Assembly: GCA_021738625.1 (NCBI GenBank)
Contig: JAIPBS010000001.1
Span: forward strand, 1 to 64,000
Direction of reading: 5' to 3'
Source: Bacteroidales bacterium
GTDB taxonomy: Bacteria; Bacteroidota; Bacteroidia; Bacteroidales; JAIOZK01
Length of the DNA stretch: 64,000 nucleotides
The translations under genes were made by a program, and so were the position numbers. Positions 54,535 through 62,827 of the stretch are shown one piece after another. The notes beneath the pieces were generated by a model. That model was not told the origin of the DNA, did not search any database, and was given only the letters and a program-made list of their open reading frames with translations. Within the stretch, counting starts at the first letter, position 1. Every line of letters starts with the position of its first letter.

Positions 54535-55479
54535 ATGAAGCATTTATTTACGGCAATTTGTTTCCTTTTGTTAAGCGGTTTTGTAACAGGTCAGAAGATG
54601 ACCCGTGAAGAATACATTGAGAGGTACAAGGACATTGCCATCGAAAAGATGAAGGAATATCGCATTCCGGCAAGCATCACCCTGGCACAGGGCATACTGG
54701 AATCGGGGGACGGCAACAGCAAACTGGCCCGAAAAGCCAACAACCATTTCGGGATCAAATGCCACAAGGGCTGGAGGGGAAAAACCTTCCGGCAGGATGA
54801 CGACCTGCGCAACGAATGCTTTCGCAAATACGATCAGGTAGAGGATTCATATCGCGACCATAGTTACTTCCTGACCCAAAGGGATCGCTATGCAGGTCTG
54901 TTTAAACTGAACATCACAGATTATAAAGCATGGGCGCGTGGCCTTAAAAAAGCGGGCTATGCCACTAGCCCTATCTATCCTCAGCTGCTCATCAAGATCA
55001 TTGAAGAAAACAAACTCTACAATTTCGACCAGGAAACCATTGCCCTGCTGGAAAAGAAGGAATATGATCCACCCGAAGCCTCGGATGTTTATTATATCGT
55101 GGACGAAACTGAATTCAGGCCGGTTTCCGTTGGCGGCGACAACCGGGAAATTTACCTGAACAACAAACGGAAATTCATCATTGCCAAAGAAGGGGATGAT
55201 TTCTGGTCCCTTGCAGATGAATTCAACATTTATGCCTGGCAGGTTTACAAATACAACGATCTGGATAAAACAGACCAGTTGAAGCCAGGTCAGATGGTTT
55301 ATCTTCAAAAGAAAAAAAGAAAATCAAAAGAGTATGAATATCATCTGGTGGAAAAAGGGGAAACCATGTACTCGATTTCACAACGTTACGGCATCAAGCT
55401 GAAAAGATTGTACAAAATGAATGACCTGGACGAAAACTTTACAAGACCAAAAGCAGGCACCCGGCTAAAACTAAGGTAA
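54535..55479 (+). CDS. Secreted glucosaminidase-domain protein with two LysM domains
   Basis: A 314-residue exported peptidoglycan hydrolase. The start at 54535 ('MKHLFTAICFLLL') gives a signal peptide ending near 'GFVTGQ'. Residues about 25-165 form a glucosaminidase (Flg-J-like) domain: 'PASITLAQGILESGDGNSKL' with the catalytic Glu, and 'KANNHFGIKCHKGW'. Two LysM domains follow at about 205-255 and 265-314 ('EYHLVEKGETMYSISQRYG'). It should bind and cut the glycan strands of the cell wall. A TAAATTTG element lies at 54506-54513. Its end overlaps the next gene by nine bases, tail to tail. Confidence 0.92.
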   Translation: MKHLFTAICFLLLSGFVTGQKMTREEYIERYKDIAIEKMKEYRIPASITLAQGILESGDGNSKLARKANNHFGIKCHKGWRGKTFRQDDDLRNECFRKYDQVEDSYRDHSYFLTQRDRYAGLFKLNITDYKAWARGLKKAGYATSPIYPQLLIKIIEENKLYNFDQETIALLEKKEYDPPEASDVYYIVDETEFRPVSVGGDNREIYLNNKRKFIIAKEGDDFWSLADEFNIYAWQVYKYNDLDKTDQLKPGQMVYLQKKKRKSKEYEYHLVEKGETMYSISQRYGIKLKRLYKMNDLDENFTRPKAGTRLKLR

Positions 55480-56364
55480 GCCAAGCTCTTCCCTTACCAT
55501 CTCATCCTTGTTTTTATTCTGATTCCAGTAATCGGTGTGTATATAATCGATGAGCCGGGCCGTGGTCGTGTAAAATTTCTCCTGGCCTCCCCAGGCTGCT
55601 TTGTAGGTTTCTTCCCAACCAAGGATCCTGAAAGGAAAATGCTTTTCGAAACGGACAATCAGTTTACGTTCGGTTTCGGGATAATACAGGACGTATTCCG
55701 CTGTATCATCGTGTACTTCAAGTGTGGCTTCCACTTCCAGCGCTTCAAACAGATAATGTTTCAGCCGGGATGTCATGACCCCGGGGATCATTTTCAACTT
55801 TCCAACGGGCAGCAATTCCGGATTAATCCTGATCAGGTTCCAAATATCATCTTCAGGGATCACCTTGCCAAGGCGATAGATCCGGTCGCCTTCTTTTTCA
55901 AAATAGGAAAAGTCTTTCACCAGGTAACCTTCATTCCTGTAATTCATTTGTGCGAAAGTCTGCCCGCACCACTCCTGGCTTGAGTTGGTGATCTTCAAAG
56001 GAAATAGCGAATTCTCCATCACCGGCGTAAAAACAGAGGTCATCATGGAATAGGGATAAATACCGGTCAGAAATTTTTTCATAAAATTCAATTTCATCAC
56101 ATTTACCTTGTCATCACCGTTTGCAGAAGGATTGTCGAGCTTCACCTGCTTGCTTTTTGAGAAATCCTCCGTTACAAAAATCAGCACCGCATGTCCGTCG
56201 TGCATTTCCCCATACCGGGCCTGTTGCAGTTCATAGCTTGCTATTTCAGCTTTTCCGACATACCAATATGATTTAAATTGCTGATTGGCGTAACCGAATT
56301 CCTGTGCCGACGCCCCAAGCCAGGCCATCAAAAAAAACAAAAAAACCAATTTCATCTTTATCAT
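55471..56364 (-). CDS. Conserved secreted protein of unknown function
   Basis: A 297-residue exported protein with a signal peptide at about 1-20. 'YWYVGKAEIASYELQQARYG', 'HAVLIFVTEDFSKSKQV' and 'SSQEWCGQTFAQMNYR' define a family conserved in Bacteroidota. I recall that similar proteins are sometimes listed as 'septum formation inhibitor Maf', but it has no Maf nucleotide-pyrophosphatase motif and is exported, so I would not use that name. The start overlaps the stop of the TIGR04282 gene by four bases (ATGA). Confidence 0.75.
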   Translation of the reverse strand: MIKMKLVFLFFLMAWLGASAQEFGYANQQFKSYWYVGKAEIASYELQQARYGEMHDGHAVLIFVTEDFSKSKQVKLDNPSANGDDKVNVMKLNFMKKFLTGIYPYSMMTSVFTPVMENSLFPLKITNSSQEWCGQTFAQMNYRNEGYLVKDFSYFEKEGDRIYRLGKVIPEDDIWNLIRINPELLPVGKLKMIPGVMTSRLKHYLFEALEVEATLEVHDDTAEYVLYYPETERKLIVRFEKHFPFRILGWEETYKAAWGGQEKFYTTTARLIDYIHTDYWNQNKNKDEMVREELGLP

Positions 56365-57011
56365 TTGAAAACCTCCTTTTGTTCCGTTAAGTTAATCTTG
56401 TCGAGAAGATGTTTAAACCTTAAATAATCATCATAATCATCAATGTCGCTCAGGCGCTCAAGCACGGCATAGGACAACGCCATTTTCTCTATTTTTTCAA
56501 CATTCTGCCGAAACACCCTGTCGGTGCTCCAATCTATATCATAAAACAGACCAGGCAGCAAGCGGTTCATCCCGATGAGATAATAACCTCCGTCGCTGGC
56601 GGGGCCTATCACAACTTCATTTCGGTCGAGTGTAGCAAAGGCAGTTTGCAGGATATTCGGATTGATCTCGATGATATCCCCTCCAAACAAGACCGCTTTT
56701 TGATACCCCATCCTGAAAGCATACTCAAAAGTGCTCAACATCCGCATTCCGATGTCATCGCCTTGCTGAGCTTGTTTTTGATAAAGATCATCGGGCCAGA
56801 TATTGAAAATCTGCCGGTCATCCGTGTAAAAGACCACACGGTCGGAAATCACCCGATCGCAAACGTGCCGGGTATGCAGCAGCATTTTCTTGTAGGCATC
56901 ACAGGCACCCGCTTCACCCAGAAAAGGGATCAATCGCTTTTTAACCTTGCCCACGACAGGGCTTTTGGCAAATATGATCAACAGGCTTTCCGTTGCAGGT
57001 TTTTCATTCAT
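56361..57011 (-). CDS. TIGR04282-type glycosyltransferase (DUF2064 family)
   Basis: A 216-residue GT-A-like protein. 'LLIIFAKSPVVGKVKKRLIP' is the N-terminal motif of the group, and 'GPASDGGYYLIGMNRLLPGL' is its signature (with DGGY). 'VLFGGDIIEINPNIL' contains the acidic site, here GGD instead of GTD. The family has been linked to arsenosugar synthesis in some bacteria, but no other gene for that is present. It is two bases after the pirin stop and overlaps the next gene by four bases. Confidence 0.85.
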   Translation of the reverse strand: MNEKPATESLLIIFAKSPVVGKVKKRLIPFLGEAGACDAYKKMLLHTRHVCDRVISDRVVFYTDDRQIFNIWPDDLYQKQAQQGDDIGMRMLSTFEYAFRMGYQKAVLFGGDIIEINPNILQTAFATLDRNEVVIGPASDGGYYLIGMNRLLPGLFYDIDWSTDRVFRQNVEKIEKMALSYAVLERLSDIDDYDDYLRFKHLLDKINLTEQKEVFK

Positions 57012-57013
57012 AA

Positions 57014-57766
57014 TTAATATCCTGATAACTGATAATAGGTTTCATAACCAAGCCGTTCAGGATTTCCGATCATGAATAATTCGGATTCCCTGTGGGCATC
57101 GATCTTAATGGATTTTTCCGATCGTACCAGAGCAAAATCATCGGCATCCATATCTTTTCCATTCAGGCTGATTTTACCGTTGATCAGGTAGAACGAATAG
57201 AAAGACTCCCTGTTAATTTTCAGGCTGAACGAACTCTCGATGAATTTCATCTGCCTGATCACCATGCCTTCGCTGTCCATTTCGATGCCCTGATCATTTT
57301 TTTTGAATGTTTTTTCCATGTAATGATCTTTCTTTTTCCAGCTGAACTCATCTTTCCTGTAGTCATTATAGGATGCATCCTGTTGAAGGGTTTTTTGCAA
57401 ACCGGGATCCAGCCAGATCTGAAACATTTGTGCACCTTCATGCAATTTTTCCGCATGAGAAATGCCGCGACCGGCCCGGATGATCTGCACATCGCCGGCC
57501 TGCAACGGGCTCCATTTACCGGAGCCGGTATCAAAATGCTCGAGTTTACCCTGAAGCACGAACGACATGATCTCGAATCCGCGATGCGGGTGCAGCCCGA
57601 TGGTACTTTCCTGATTGGCGCGTGCATTGGCCCAGTAAAACAAATTAGAATACGGTTTCAGCTCACCCCCGTCCTGCGGAAAGCCAATGGGCTTGTTTTC
57701 AACGATCTCACCGCCGTTGAACTCGCCGCTGGCCTGTTGATGCTTTTTAAATATCTGTACCGACAT
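57014..57766 (-). CDS. Pirin-family cupin protein
   Basis: A 250-residue cytoplasmic bicupin. The metal-binding histidines and glutamate are in 'GLHPHRGFEIMSFVLQGKLE' and 'RAGRGISHAEKLHEG', typical of the YhaK/pirin family. Pirins vary between quercetinase and regulatory roles; the function here is unknown. It is second in a four-gene run (rhodanese, pirin, TIGR04282, secreted protein). Confidence 0.92.
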   Translation of the reverse strand: MSVQIFKKHQQASGEFNGGEIVENKPIGFPQDGGELKPYSNLFYWANARANQESTIGLHPHRGFEIMSFVLQGKLEHFDTGSGKWSPLQAGDVQIIRAGRGISHAEKLHEGAQMFQIWLDPGLQKTLQQDASYNDYRKDEFSWKKKDHYMEKTFKKNDQGIEMDSEGMVIRQMKFIESSFSLKINRESFYSFYLINGKISLNGKDMDADDFALVRSEKSIKIDAHRESELFMIGNPERLGYETYYQLSGY

Positions 57767-57789
57767 AACGTTTCTTTCATTTTTAAAGA

Positions 57790-58284
57790 TTAGTTAACTG
57801 CTGTTCCTCTCCGCAACCAGCTTTCCCAGTTTTTGTCGTAGGTATGGATTTTGGTGGTTGAATCTCCATTCCTATCCACGATCACAAAACTCTGGTAATA
57901 CCATTCAAAGAGGCCGCCATAAAGATTGTACACCCGTTCGAAGCCGTTATCAATAAGCTGTTCGCCAATCGACTCGCTGCGCACACCAATCGAACAATAG
58001 ACAACCACCGTGCTTTCTTTCGGAATATCTTTTACCTTTTTGACGCTAAAATCCTCGAACCCCACCCGGAGGGCATTTTCAATATGGCTCACCTTATATT
58101 CTTCCCGGGCGCGGGTGTCGAGCAGATATATCTCTTCCCCTCCGTTAATGCGGTTGTTTAATTGTTCGACGGTGATATAGGGAACCGTTCCATCGAACAA
58201 GCGGTTCAAACGCTCGTAATATCCTTGCTGGGATTGCCCGGCAAAGGTTATGATCATAAATAAAGCAATAATAATCGTTTTCAT
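57790..58284 (-). CDS. Exported single-domain rhodanese-like protein
   Basis: A 164-residue protein. The start at 58284 ('MKTIIIALFMIITFAGQSQQ') gives a signal peptide, so it acts in the periplasm. The rhodanese domain (about 35-135) has 'EEIYLLDTRAREEYKVSHI' and the active-site loop 'VVVYCSIGVRSESIGEQL' with the catalytic cysteine. Such proteins carry persulfide sulfur. It heads the operon with pirin and TIGR04282; a broken beta-barrel gene lies just upstream. Confidence 0.88.
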   Translation of the reverse strand: MKTIIIALFMIITFAGQSQQGYYERLNRLFDGTVPYITVEQLNNRINGGEEIYLLDTRAREEYKVSHIENALRVGFEDFSVKKVKDIPKESTVVVYCSIGVRSESIGEQLIDNGFERVYNLYGGLFEWYYQSFVIVDRNGDSTTKIHTYDKNWESWLRRGTAVN

Positions 58285-58306
58285 TTTCACACAAAAAAAA
58301 TTATAG

Positions 58307-58519
58307 TTAATAAATATATCTGATTCCCAAATTGTAAGTGTTTCCTGCCCCGCCATTCATGAAGGTGAAAAAATTGCTGCACAACAACTCAAGATTCAGC
58401 CCGGCAGTGAGCTGGCATTTCACTCCCAGTACCGCCTGGGCGTAATCCTGGTTGAGTGTAAAAACATCAAGTTCGTTATTTTGTAATCTTTCTTTCATAA
58501 AAGTAGGTGCATCACACAA
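58307..58519 (-). pseudogene. C-terminal fragment of an outer-membrane beta-barrel gene
   Basis: 70 codons open in one frame, ending in 'AGNTYNLGIRYIY', the aromatic ending of an outer-membrane barrel. There is no signal peptide, and the first residues ('MCDAPTFMKERL') do not look like a true start. With the neighbouring fragment at 58548-58766 it appears to be what remains of a deleted or decayed gene. Expression of this piece as a protein is unlikely. Confidence 0.5.
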
Positions 58520-58547
58520 ACCGTGAATTTGGGATCAGGAAAATAAT

Positions 58548-58766
58548 TCAAAAAAAACTCACCGGAGTTTGCAGGTGAGTCCTTTGCATCTCAAAATCCT
58601 TCTCGAACCTGAATAGCAGATCAATTTCGGTAAAGATCTGAAACTTACTGCTCAGCAACCTTTCATAAAAAAACCGGTTCCACCAGGTAAACATATCGTA
58701 ATTCAACCAGGGCCCATCGCTGTTCTCTCCTTCAAGATTTGATGGTGATGATTTCTTGAAAAACTG
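58548..58766 (-). pseudogene. Second beta-barrel-like fragment ending at a terminator
   Basis: In one minus-strand frame, with a stop at its upstream end and no good start, the DNA reads 'GPWLNYDMFTWWNRFFYERL' and 'FQIFTEIDLLFRFEKDF', then a stop inside the terminator hairpin. The composition is that of outer-membrane strands. It could be the end of a gene separate from the fragment at 58307, since a terminator lies between the two. Confidence 0.45.
58551..58582 (-). terminator. Rho-independent terminator
   Basis: On the minus strand ACTCACC, a ten-base loop, GGTGAGT, then eight T residues. It would end minus-strand transcription coming from the CDGSH gene and the fragment at 58548-58766 and isolates the rhodanese operon. 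Confidence 0.8.
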
Positions 58767-58784
58767 TTAAAAACAATCTGCCTT

Positions 58785-59021
58785 CTACAAATCCTTATGT
58801 GTGCCATCGCAAAACGGCTTGTTCGCCGACGATTTGCACATGCACCAATAAACATTCTTTTTCTCATTTATTCGCGTATGCAAGGGGGTAAATTCCGATC
58901 CCTGATGGCTGCCGTCGCAAAACGGCTGGTTTTTACTTTTCCCACACGCACACCAATAATAATCGCCGGGTTCCATCTCCAACATCCGGGGCATTTTGCC
59001 TGAAATTTCAGGTTTTTTCAT
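58785..59021 (-). CDS. Dual CDGSH iron-sulfur domain protein
   Basis: A 78-residue protein made of two CDGSH units: 'YYWCACGKSKNQPFCDGSH' (about 21-39) and 'VYWCMCKSSANKPFCDGTH' (about 57-75). Each gives three cysteines and one histidine for a [2Fe-2S] cluster, as in the mitoNEET/Miner2 type. There is no membrane segment, so it is soluble. Redox or cluster-transfer function is inferred from the family. The start lies in the gap before the divergent M16 protease gene. Confidence 0.93.
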   Translation of the reverse strand: MKKPEISGKMPRMLEMEPGDYYWCACGKSKNQPFCDGSHQGSEFTPLHTRINEKKNVYWCMCKSSANKPFCDGTHKDL

Positions 59022-59209
59022 TTTTTCAAATTATTTAAGTTACTAAAAAAACAAACCAGCCCGTGAATTGTTTGAACCGGCGGTCATGTCGGATAAACAT
59101 CCATTTTGGCTGTTTTACATTGTTTTAACAATATTTAACTGAGAAAGCACTCATTGCATACATTCAATTTTCCTACTTTTATCGCAGATTAACCAAAATC
59201 CACAAAAAA

Positions 59210-62068
59210 ATGATGAAAAGAAAAATGTTTCAGTTATTATGGTTGTTGCCTGCGGTTCTGCTGAGCGGAAGCCTAGCCGCACAAACAGCCGATTATAGTT
59301 GGGATCAGAAGGTCCCGCTTGACGATAAGGTTCGCATCGGCAAGCTCGACAACGGCCTTACCTATTACATTCGTGAAAATGAAAAGCCCAAAGACCGTGC
59401 GGAGTTTTACCTGGTAGTCAATGCCGGGGCCATTCAGGAAAACGACGACCAGGACGGGCTGGCACACTTTTGTGAACATATGGCTTTCAACGGAACAAAG
59501 CATTTCGAAAAGCACGACATCATCAATTACCTGCAATCCATAGGGATGAAGTTCGGGCCGGAGATCAATGCATTCACCAGCCATGATGTTACCAATTACA
59601 TGCTTCAAAAAGTGCCTACCAACGACCCCGCCCAGGTTGACACGGCTTTGCTGATCCTTTACGACTGGGCAAGTATGGTTTCGTTTGAAGACGAAGAGAT
59701 CGATAACGAAAGGGGTGTTATCCACGAAGAATGGCGCACACGCAGAGGGGCTATGTTCCGCCTGCAAACCGAAACATCCAAAACCCTTTACAAAGGATCG
59801 AAGTATGCCGAACGGGATGTGATCGGCGATATCGACATCATTGATAATTTCGAATATCAAACCCTCAGGGACTTCTACAACACATGGTACAGGCCCGATC
59901 TGCAGGCCATCATTGCCGTGGGTGATTTCGATATGGATGAAATGGAAGAAAAGATCAAAGAACAGTTTTCGCAAATCCCCAATCGCGAGAATCCGAAAGA
60001 ACGCAAGGAATATGAAGTTCCCGACCATGAAAAAACCTATGTCGATATTGCATCCGATCCGGAGGCCATGTATATACTCGTGCAGCTTTATTACAAGCAT
60101 GATCCTTTTGAAGTTGAAAACCTTGAAGGATACAGGCAGCAGCTTGTATTTCAACTTTATAACCAGATGCTGAACAACCGCTTACAGGAAAAACTTCAGG
60201 AAGAAGACCCGCCATTTATATATGGTTATACGGCTTATACCGATCTCACACGAACCAAAGACGCTTACATGGCTTTTGCCGTTGCGAAAAACGATGGGAT
60301 TAAAAGAACCCTTGAAACCTTGCTCACCGAAAACGAGCGCGTGAAACAGCACGGATTTGCGGATTCGGAACTTGAACGGGCCAAAAAGGATTTGCTTAGC
60401 AGCCTTGAGAAGTCATACAATGAAAGAGATAAAAAAGAATCGGACAGCTATGTCTGGGAATACTTCGGGCACTTTCTGGAGGAAGAACCGATCCCGGGAA
60501 TAGAATTTGACTATACCTTTGCCCAAGACATCCTGCCCGGCATTGGACTGGAAGAATTGAATACGCTTGCCCCGCAATGGGTAACCGACGAAAACCGCGT
60601 GGTGATCATCACCGGACCCGACAAGGAAAACGTTGAACTTCCCACTGAAGAAGACGTATTAGCGATCATCGAATCTGTTGATCAAAAGGAAGTTGAAGCA
60701 TATTTGGATGAAATGTCGGACGCTCCCCTGCTGGCTGAAATGCCCGAAGCAGGTAAGGTCATCAAAGAAAGCACAAACGAAAAACTCGGCACGGACACTT
60801 GGGTGTTATCCAACGGCATGCAGGTTACTTTAAAACCAACTGATTTTAAAGACGATGAAATTCTGATGCGTGCATATAGCTTTGGAGGCACCTCCCTGTA
60901 TGAAGCCGAACTGCTTCCTTCAGCCAGTTTTTCATCGAGCGTGATCAACGAAAGCGGTATCGGTGATTTCGACCTGATCCAGCTACAAAAGCTGCTGGCC
61001 GGTAAAAACCTAAGGGTTTCACCCTATATCGGGGATGTTGACGAGGGGTTTACAGGAAGTTCTTCGGTGAAGGATTTCGAAACCATGCTGCAGCTGGTAT
61101 ATCTTTATTTCACCGATCCCCCCGAAAATCAAAAAGCCTTCAATGCATACCTTAACCGGACCAGGGGATTTGTTGAAAACAGGCAAAACGACCCCGCGGC
61201 AGCTTTCCAGGATACCATCGCCCTGACGATGGCCAATTATCACCCCAGGGTTCAGCCCACGAATCTAGAATATCTTGATGAAGTTGATTTTGAAGAGGTT
61301 AACCGCATATACAGTGAGCGCTTTGCCGACCCGGGCAGCTTCCACTTTTATTTTGTCGGAAACTTTGATAAGGAAACCATTAAACCGCTTATTGAGACAT
61401 ATCTCGGAGGATTGCCGGCTGTGAGCAAAGAAGAAAGCTGGATAGACAACAACCTGCGCAGCCCTGAAGAACTGATCGAGAAAACGGTAGTGAAAAACAT
61501 GGAAGTCCCCAAAGCCACTGTTTACATTGCCTACACCGGCGAATATGATTACAATGAATTCATGAACAGGCTCGAGCTGAACGCCCTTTGCGATATACTG
61601 GACATCCGCTATACGGAAACCATCCGGGAGGAACAGGGTGGTACTTATGGCGTCAGCGTTTATCCAAGGCAAACCCAATATCCTTACGAACATTACCAGG
61701 TGTCGATACGTTTCGACTGCGATCCTGAAAATGCAGAAAAGCTTTCGGCCATTGTTTATGAGGAGATCGAAAAATTGAAAGAAGACGGGCCGGAGATGAA
61801 GGACCTAAACAGCGTGAAAGAAAACAAGCTGAAGACCCATAAGGAAAATCTCGAGAAAAACAATTACTGGATTTCCAGGATTAAAAACCTCGATTACAAT
61901 CAGGATGAAATCGAAAACATTCTCGGGTATGAGGATTATATCGACAAGCTCAGCATTAAGAGGCTAAAGAAAGCCGCCAAAAAATATTTTGATGACGAAC
62001 ATGTGGAGATCATCCTATTGCCCGGAAACACGGATAATAATAAAAAGAATCCGATGTTAGATAAATAG
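59210..62068 (+). CDS. M16-family zinc metalloprotease, exported
   Basis: A 952-residue periplasmic protease with a signal peptide at about 1-25 ('LLSGSLAAQ'). The inverted zinc motif HxxEH is at 86-90 ('LAHFCEHMAFNGT'), and a downstream 'NERGVIHEEWR' supplies the third ligand glutamate. The protein contains two M16 halves: the catalytic N-terminal half and a C-terminal half (from about 520, 'KLGTDTWVLSNGMQVTLKPT') that lacks HxxEH. This PqqL/pitrilysin-like layout degrades peptides in a closed chamber. A TACTTTTA element at 59174-59181 is a weak promoter candidate. A nested hairpin terminator follows. Confidence 0.94.
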   Translation: MMKRKMFQLLWLLPAVLLSGSLAAQTADYSWDQKVPLDDKVRIGKLDNGLTYYIRENEKPKDRAEFYLVVNAGAIQENDDQDGLAHFCEHMAFNGTKHFEKHDIINYLQSIGMKFGPEINAFTSHDVTNYMLQKVPTNDPAQVDTALLILYDWASMVSFEDEEIDNERGVIHEEWRTRRGAMFRLQTETSKTLYKGSKYAERDVIGDIDIIDNFEYQTLRDFYNTWYRPDLQAIIAVGDFDMDEMEEKIKEQFSQIPNRENPKERKEYEVPDHEKTYVDIASDPEAMYILVQLYYKHDPFEVENLEGYRQQLVFQLYNQMLNNRLQEKLQEEDPPFIYGYTAYTDLTRTKDAYMAFAVAKNDGIKRTLETLLTENERVKQHGFADSELERAKKDLLSSLEKSYNERDKKESDSYVWEYFGHFLEEEPIPGIEFDYTFAQDILPGIGLEELNTLAPQWVTDENRVVIITGPDKENVELPTEEDVLAIIESVDQKEVEAYLDEMSDAPLLAEMPEAGKVIKESTNEKLGTDTWVLSNGMQVTLKPTDFKDDEILMRAYSFGGTSLYEAELLPSASFSSSVINESGIGDFDLIQLQKLLAGKNLRVSPYIGDVDEGFTGSSSVKDFETMLQLVYLYFTDPPENQKAFNAYLNRTRGFVENRQNDPAAAFQDTIALTMANYHPRVQPTNLEYLDEVDFEEVNRIYSERFADPGSFHFYFVGNFDKETIKPLIETYLGGLPAVSKEESWIDNNLRSPEELIEKTVVKNMEVPKATVYIAYTGEYDYNEFMNRLELNALCDILDIRYTETIREEQGGTYGVSVYPRQTQYPYEHYQVSIRFDCDPENAEKLSAIVYEEIEKLKEDGPEMKDLNSVKENKLKTHKENLEKNNYWISRIKNLDYNQDEIENILGYEDYIDKLSIKRLKKAAKKYFDDEHVEIILLPGNTDNNKKNPMLDK

Positions 62069-62085
62069 GTATGAGTTTTTATACG

Positions 62086-62166
62086 CAGCGGGGGATATAA
62101 TTAACCAACTCACTACTTGCATTAATTTGGCCGGGCCTAAGGAACCCGGCCGCCCCGCTGTTTTTT
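62086..62166 (+). terminator. Nested two-stem terminator after the M16 gene
   Basis: Outer stem CAGCGGGG (62086-62093) pairs with CCCCGCTG (62153-62160), directly followed by six T residues. Within it lies a second perfect hairpin GGCCGGG/CCCGGCC (62129-62151). It begins 17 bases after the M16 stop codon. The inner hairpin alone would lack an adjacent T run. Confidence 0.65.
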
Positions 62167-62209
62167 GATTCCAGATTCCAGATTGCATATTGCAGATTCC
62201 AGATTGCAG
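62167..62209. repeat. Heptamer tandem array GATT(C/G)CA, six units
   Basis: Six seven-base units in register: GATTCCA, GATTCCA, GATTGCA, TATTGCA, GATTCCA, GATTGCA, then G. The same units recur at 62465-62478 and 62676-62696, on either side of the large palindrome. Confidence 0.85.
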
Positions 62210-62212
62210 TTT

Positions 62213-62261
62213 TTCAGAAGTCAGAAGACGGAAGTCGGAAGTCTAAAATCAGAAATCGGAA
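62213..62261. repeat. Second heptamer array, unit (G/A)TC(A/G)GAA
   Basis: Seven seven-base units: TTCAGAA, GTCAGAA, GACGGAA, GTCGGAA, GTCTAAA, ATCAGAA, ATCGGAA. It directly follows the first array with a few bases between. The unit differs in sequence but has the same period. Confidence 0.75.
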
Positions 62262-62366
62262 GTGCCTGTGATCCGATTACTTGGGAATGAGGTTTGATCA
62301 ATGTTCAGCAGGTTCTGAGTAATCGGACCACTATTCAACCAGGCATCCATTCATCCATGCTTTTTA

Positions 62367-62401
62367 AATGTCCAATAATGAATATTTAATGTTGAATGAT
62401 G
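62367..62401. repeat. Third heptamer-periodic stretch, unit AATnnnn
   Basis: AATGTCC, AATAATG, AATATTT, AATGTTG, AATGATG. More degenerate than the other two, but the AAT recurs every seven bases. The non-coding stretch 62262-62366 between them shows nothing I can name. Confidence 0.55.
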
Positions 62402-62485
62402 AAGTTTGTCCCAAGCTGAGTGATCCCTTCAATCGCCAGGAACAGGCTGAAAGCCTGGGAGAGTGATTGCAGATTCCAGATCACT

Positions 62486-62672
62486 ACTGTCCGGGGAAAT
62501 TTGGGGAGATTCCTCGCTTCGCTCGGAATGACAGTGCTTTCAGAGGCTTGGGAGGGGGTTGGGGGTAGTACGGCGGCAAAGCCGCCGTACTACCCCCAAC
62601 CCCCTTTGCATCTCCCAAATAGCATGTCATTCCGAGCGAAGCGAGGAATCCCGTTGCGTTTAACCGGACAGT
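62486..62672. repeat. 187-bp composite palindrome
   Basis: Nested inverted repeats around one centre. Outer arms ACTGTCCGG/CCGGACAGT (62486-62494, 62664-62672). Middle arms are 26 bp and perfect (62508-62533, 62625-62650) and contain TTCCTCGCTTCGCTCGGAAT. Inner arms are 24 bp and perfect (62554-62577, 62581-62604) around an AAA loop, containing GGGGGTAGTACGGCGGC. Reading frames across it are an effect of symmetry, not genes. Confidence 0.92.
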
Positions 62673-62797
62673 AATGATTGCAGATTTCAGATTTCAGCAT
62701 CCAACTATCCAGCATCCGGTTATCTATTACCGGACATCAGGCCCTGGATGATCCTGAAAAATTCGATTTTGAATTGAATGATTTTTTAAATAACTTC

Positions 62798-62827
62798 GAT
62801 CCCGTTCAATGAACGGGATCTTTTTTT
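62798..62827 (+). terminator. Strong terminator without an intact upstream gene
   Basis: Perfect 10-bp stem GATCCCGTTC/GAACGGGATC, a three-base AAT loop and seven T residues. The nearest intact gene upstream on this strand (M16 protease) ends 730 bases away with its own terminator. A short open frame ending 'FELNDFLNNFDPVQ' with its stop in the hairpin could be the tail of a lost gene. Confidence 0.85.

Noticed and set aside
59273..60154. 293-codon open frame on the minus strand
   Set aside because: Entirely antisense to the M16 protease gene, with shadow-type composition and no recognisable domain.
62420..62674. 84-codon open frame across the large palindrome
   Set aside because: It is produced by the symmetric, GC-rich repeat; no protein features and no start context.
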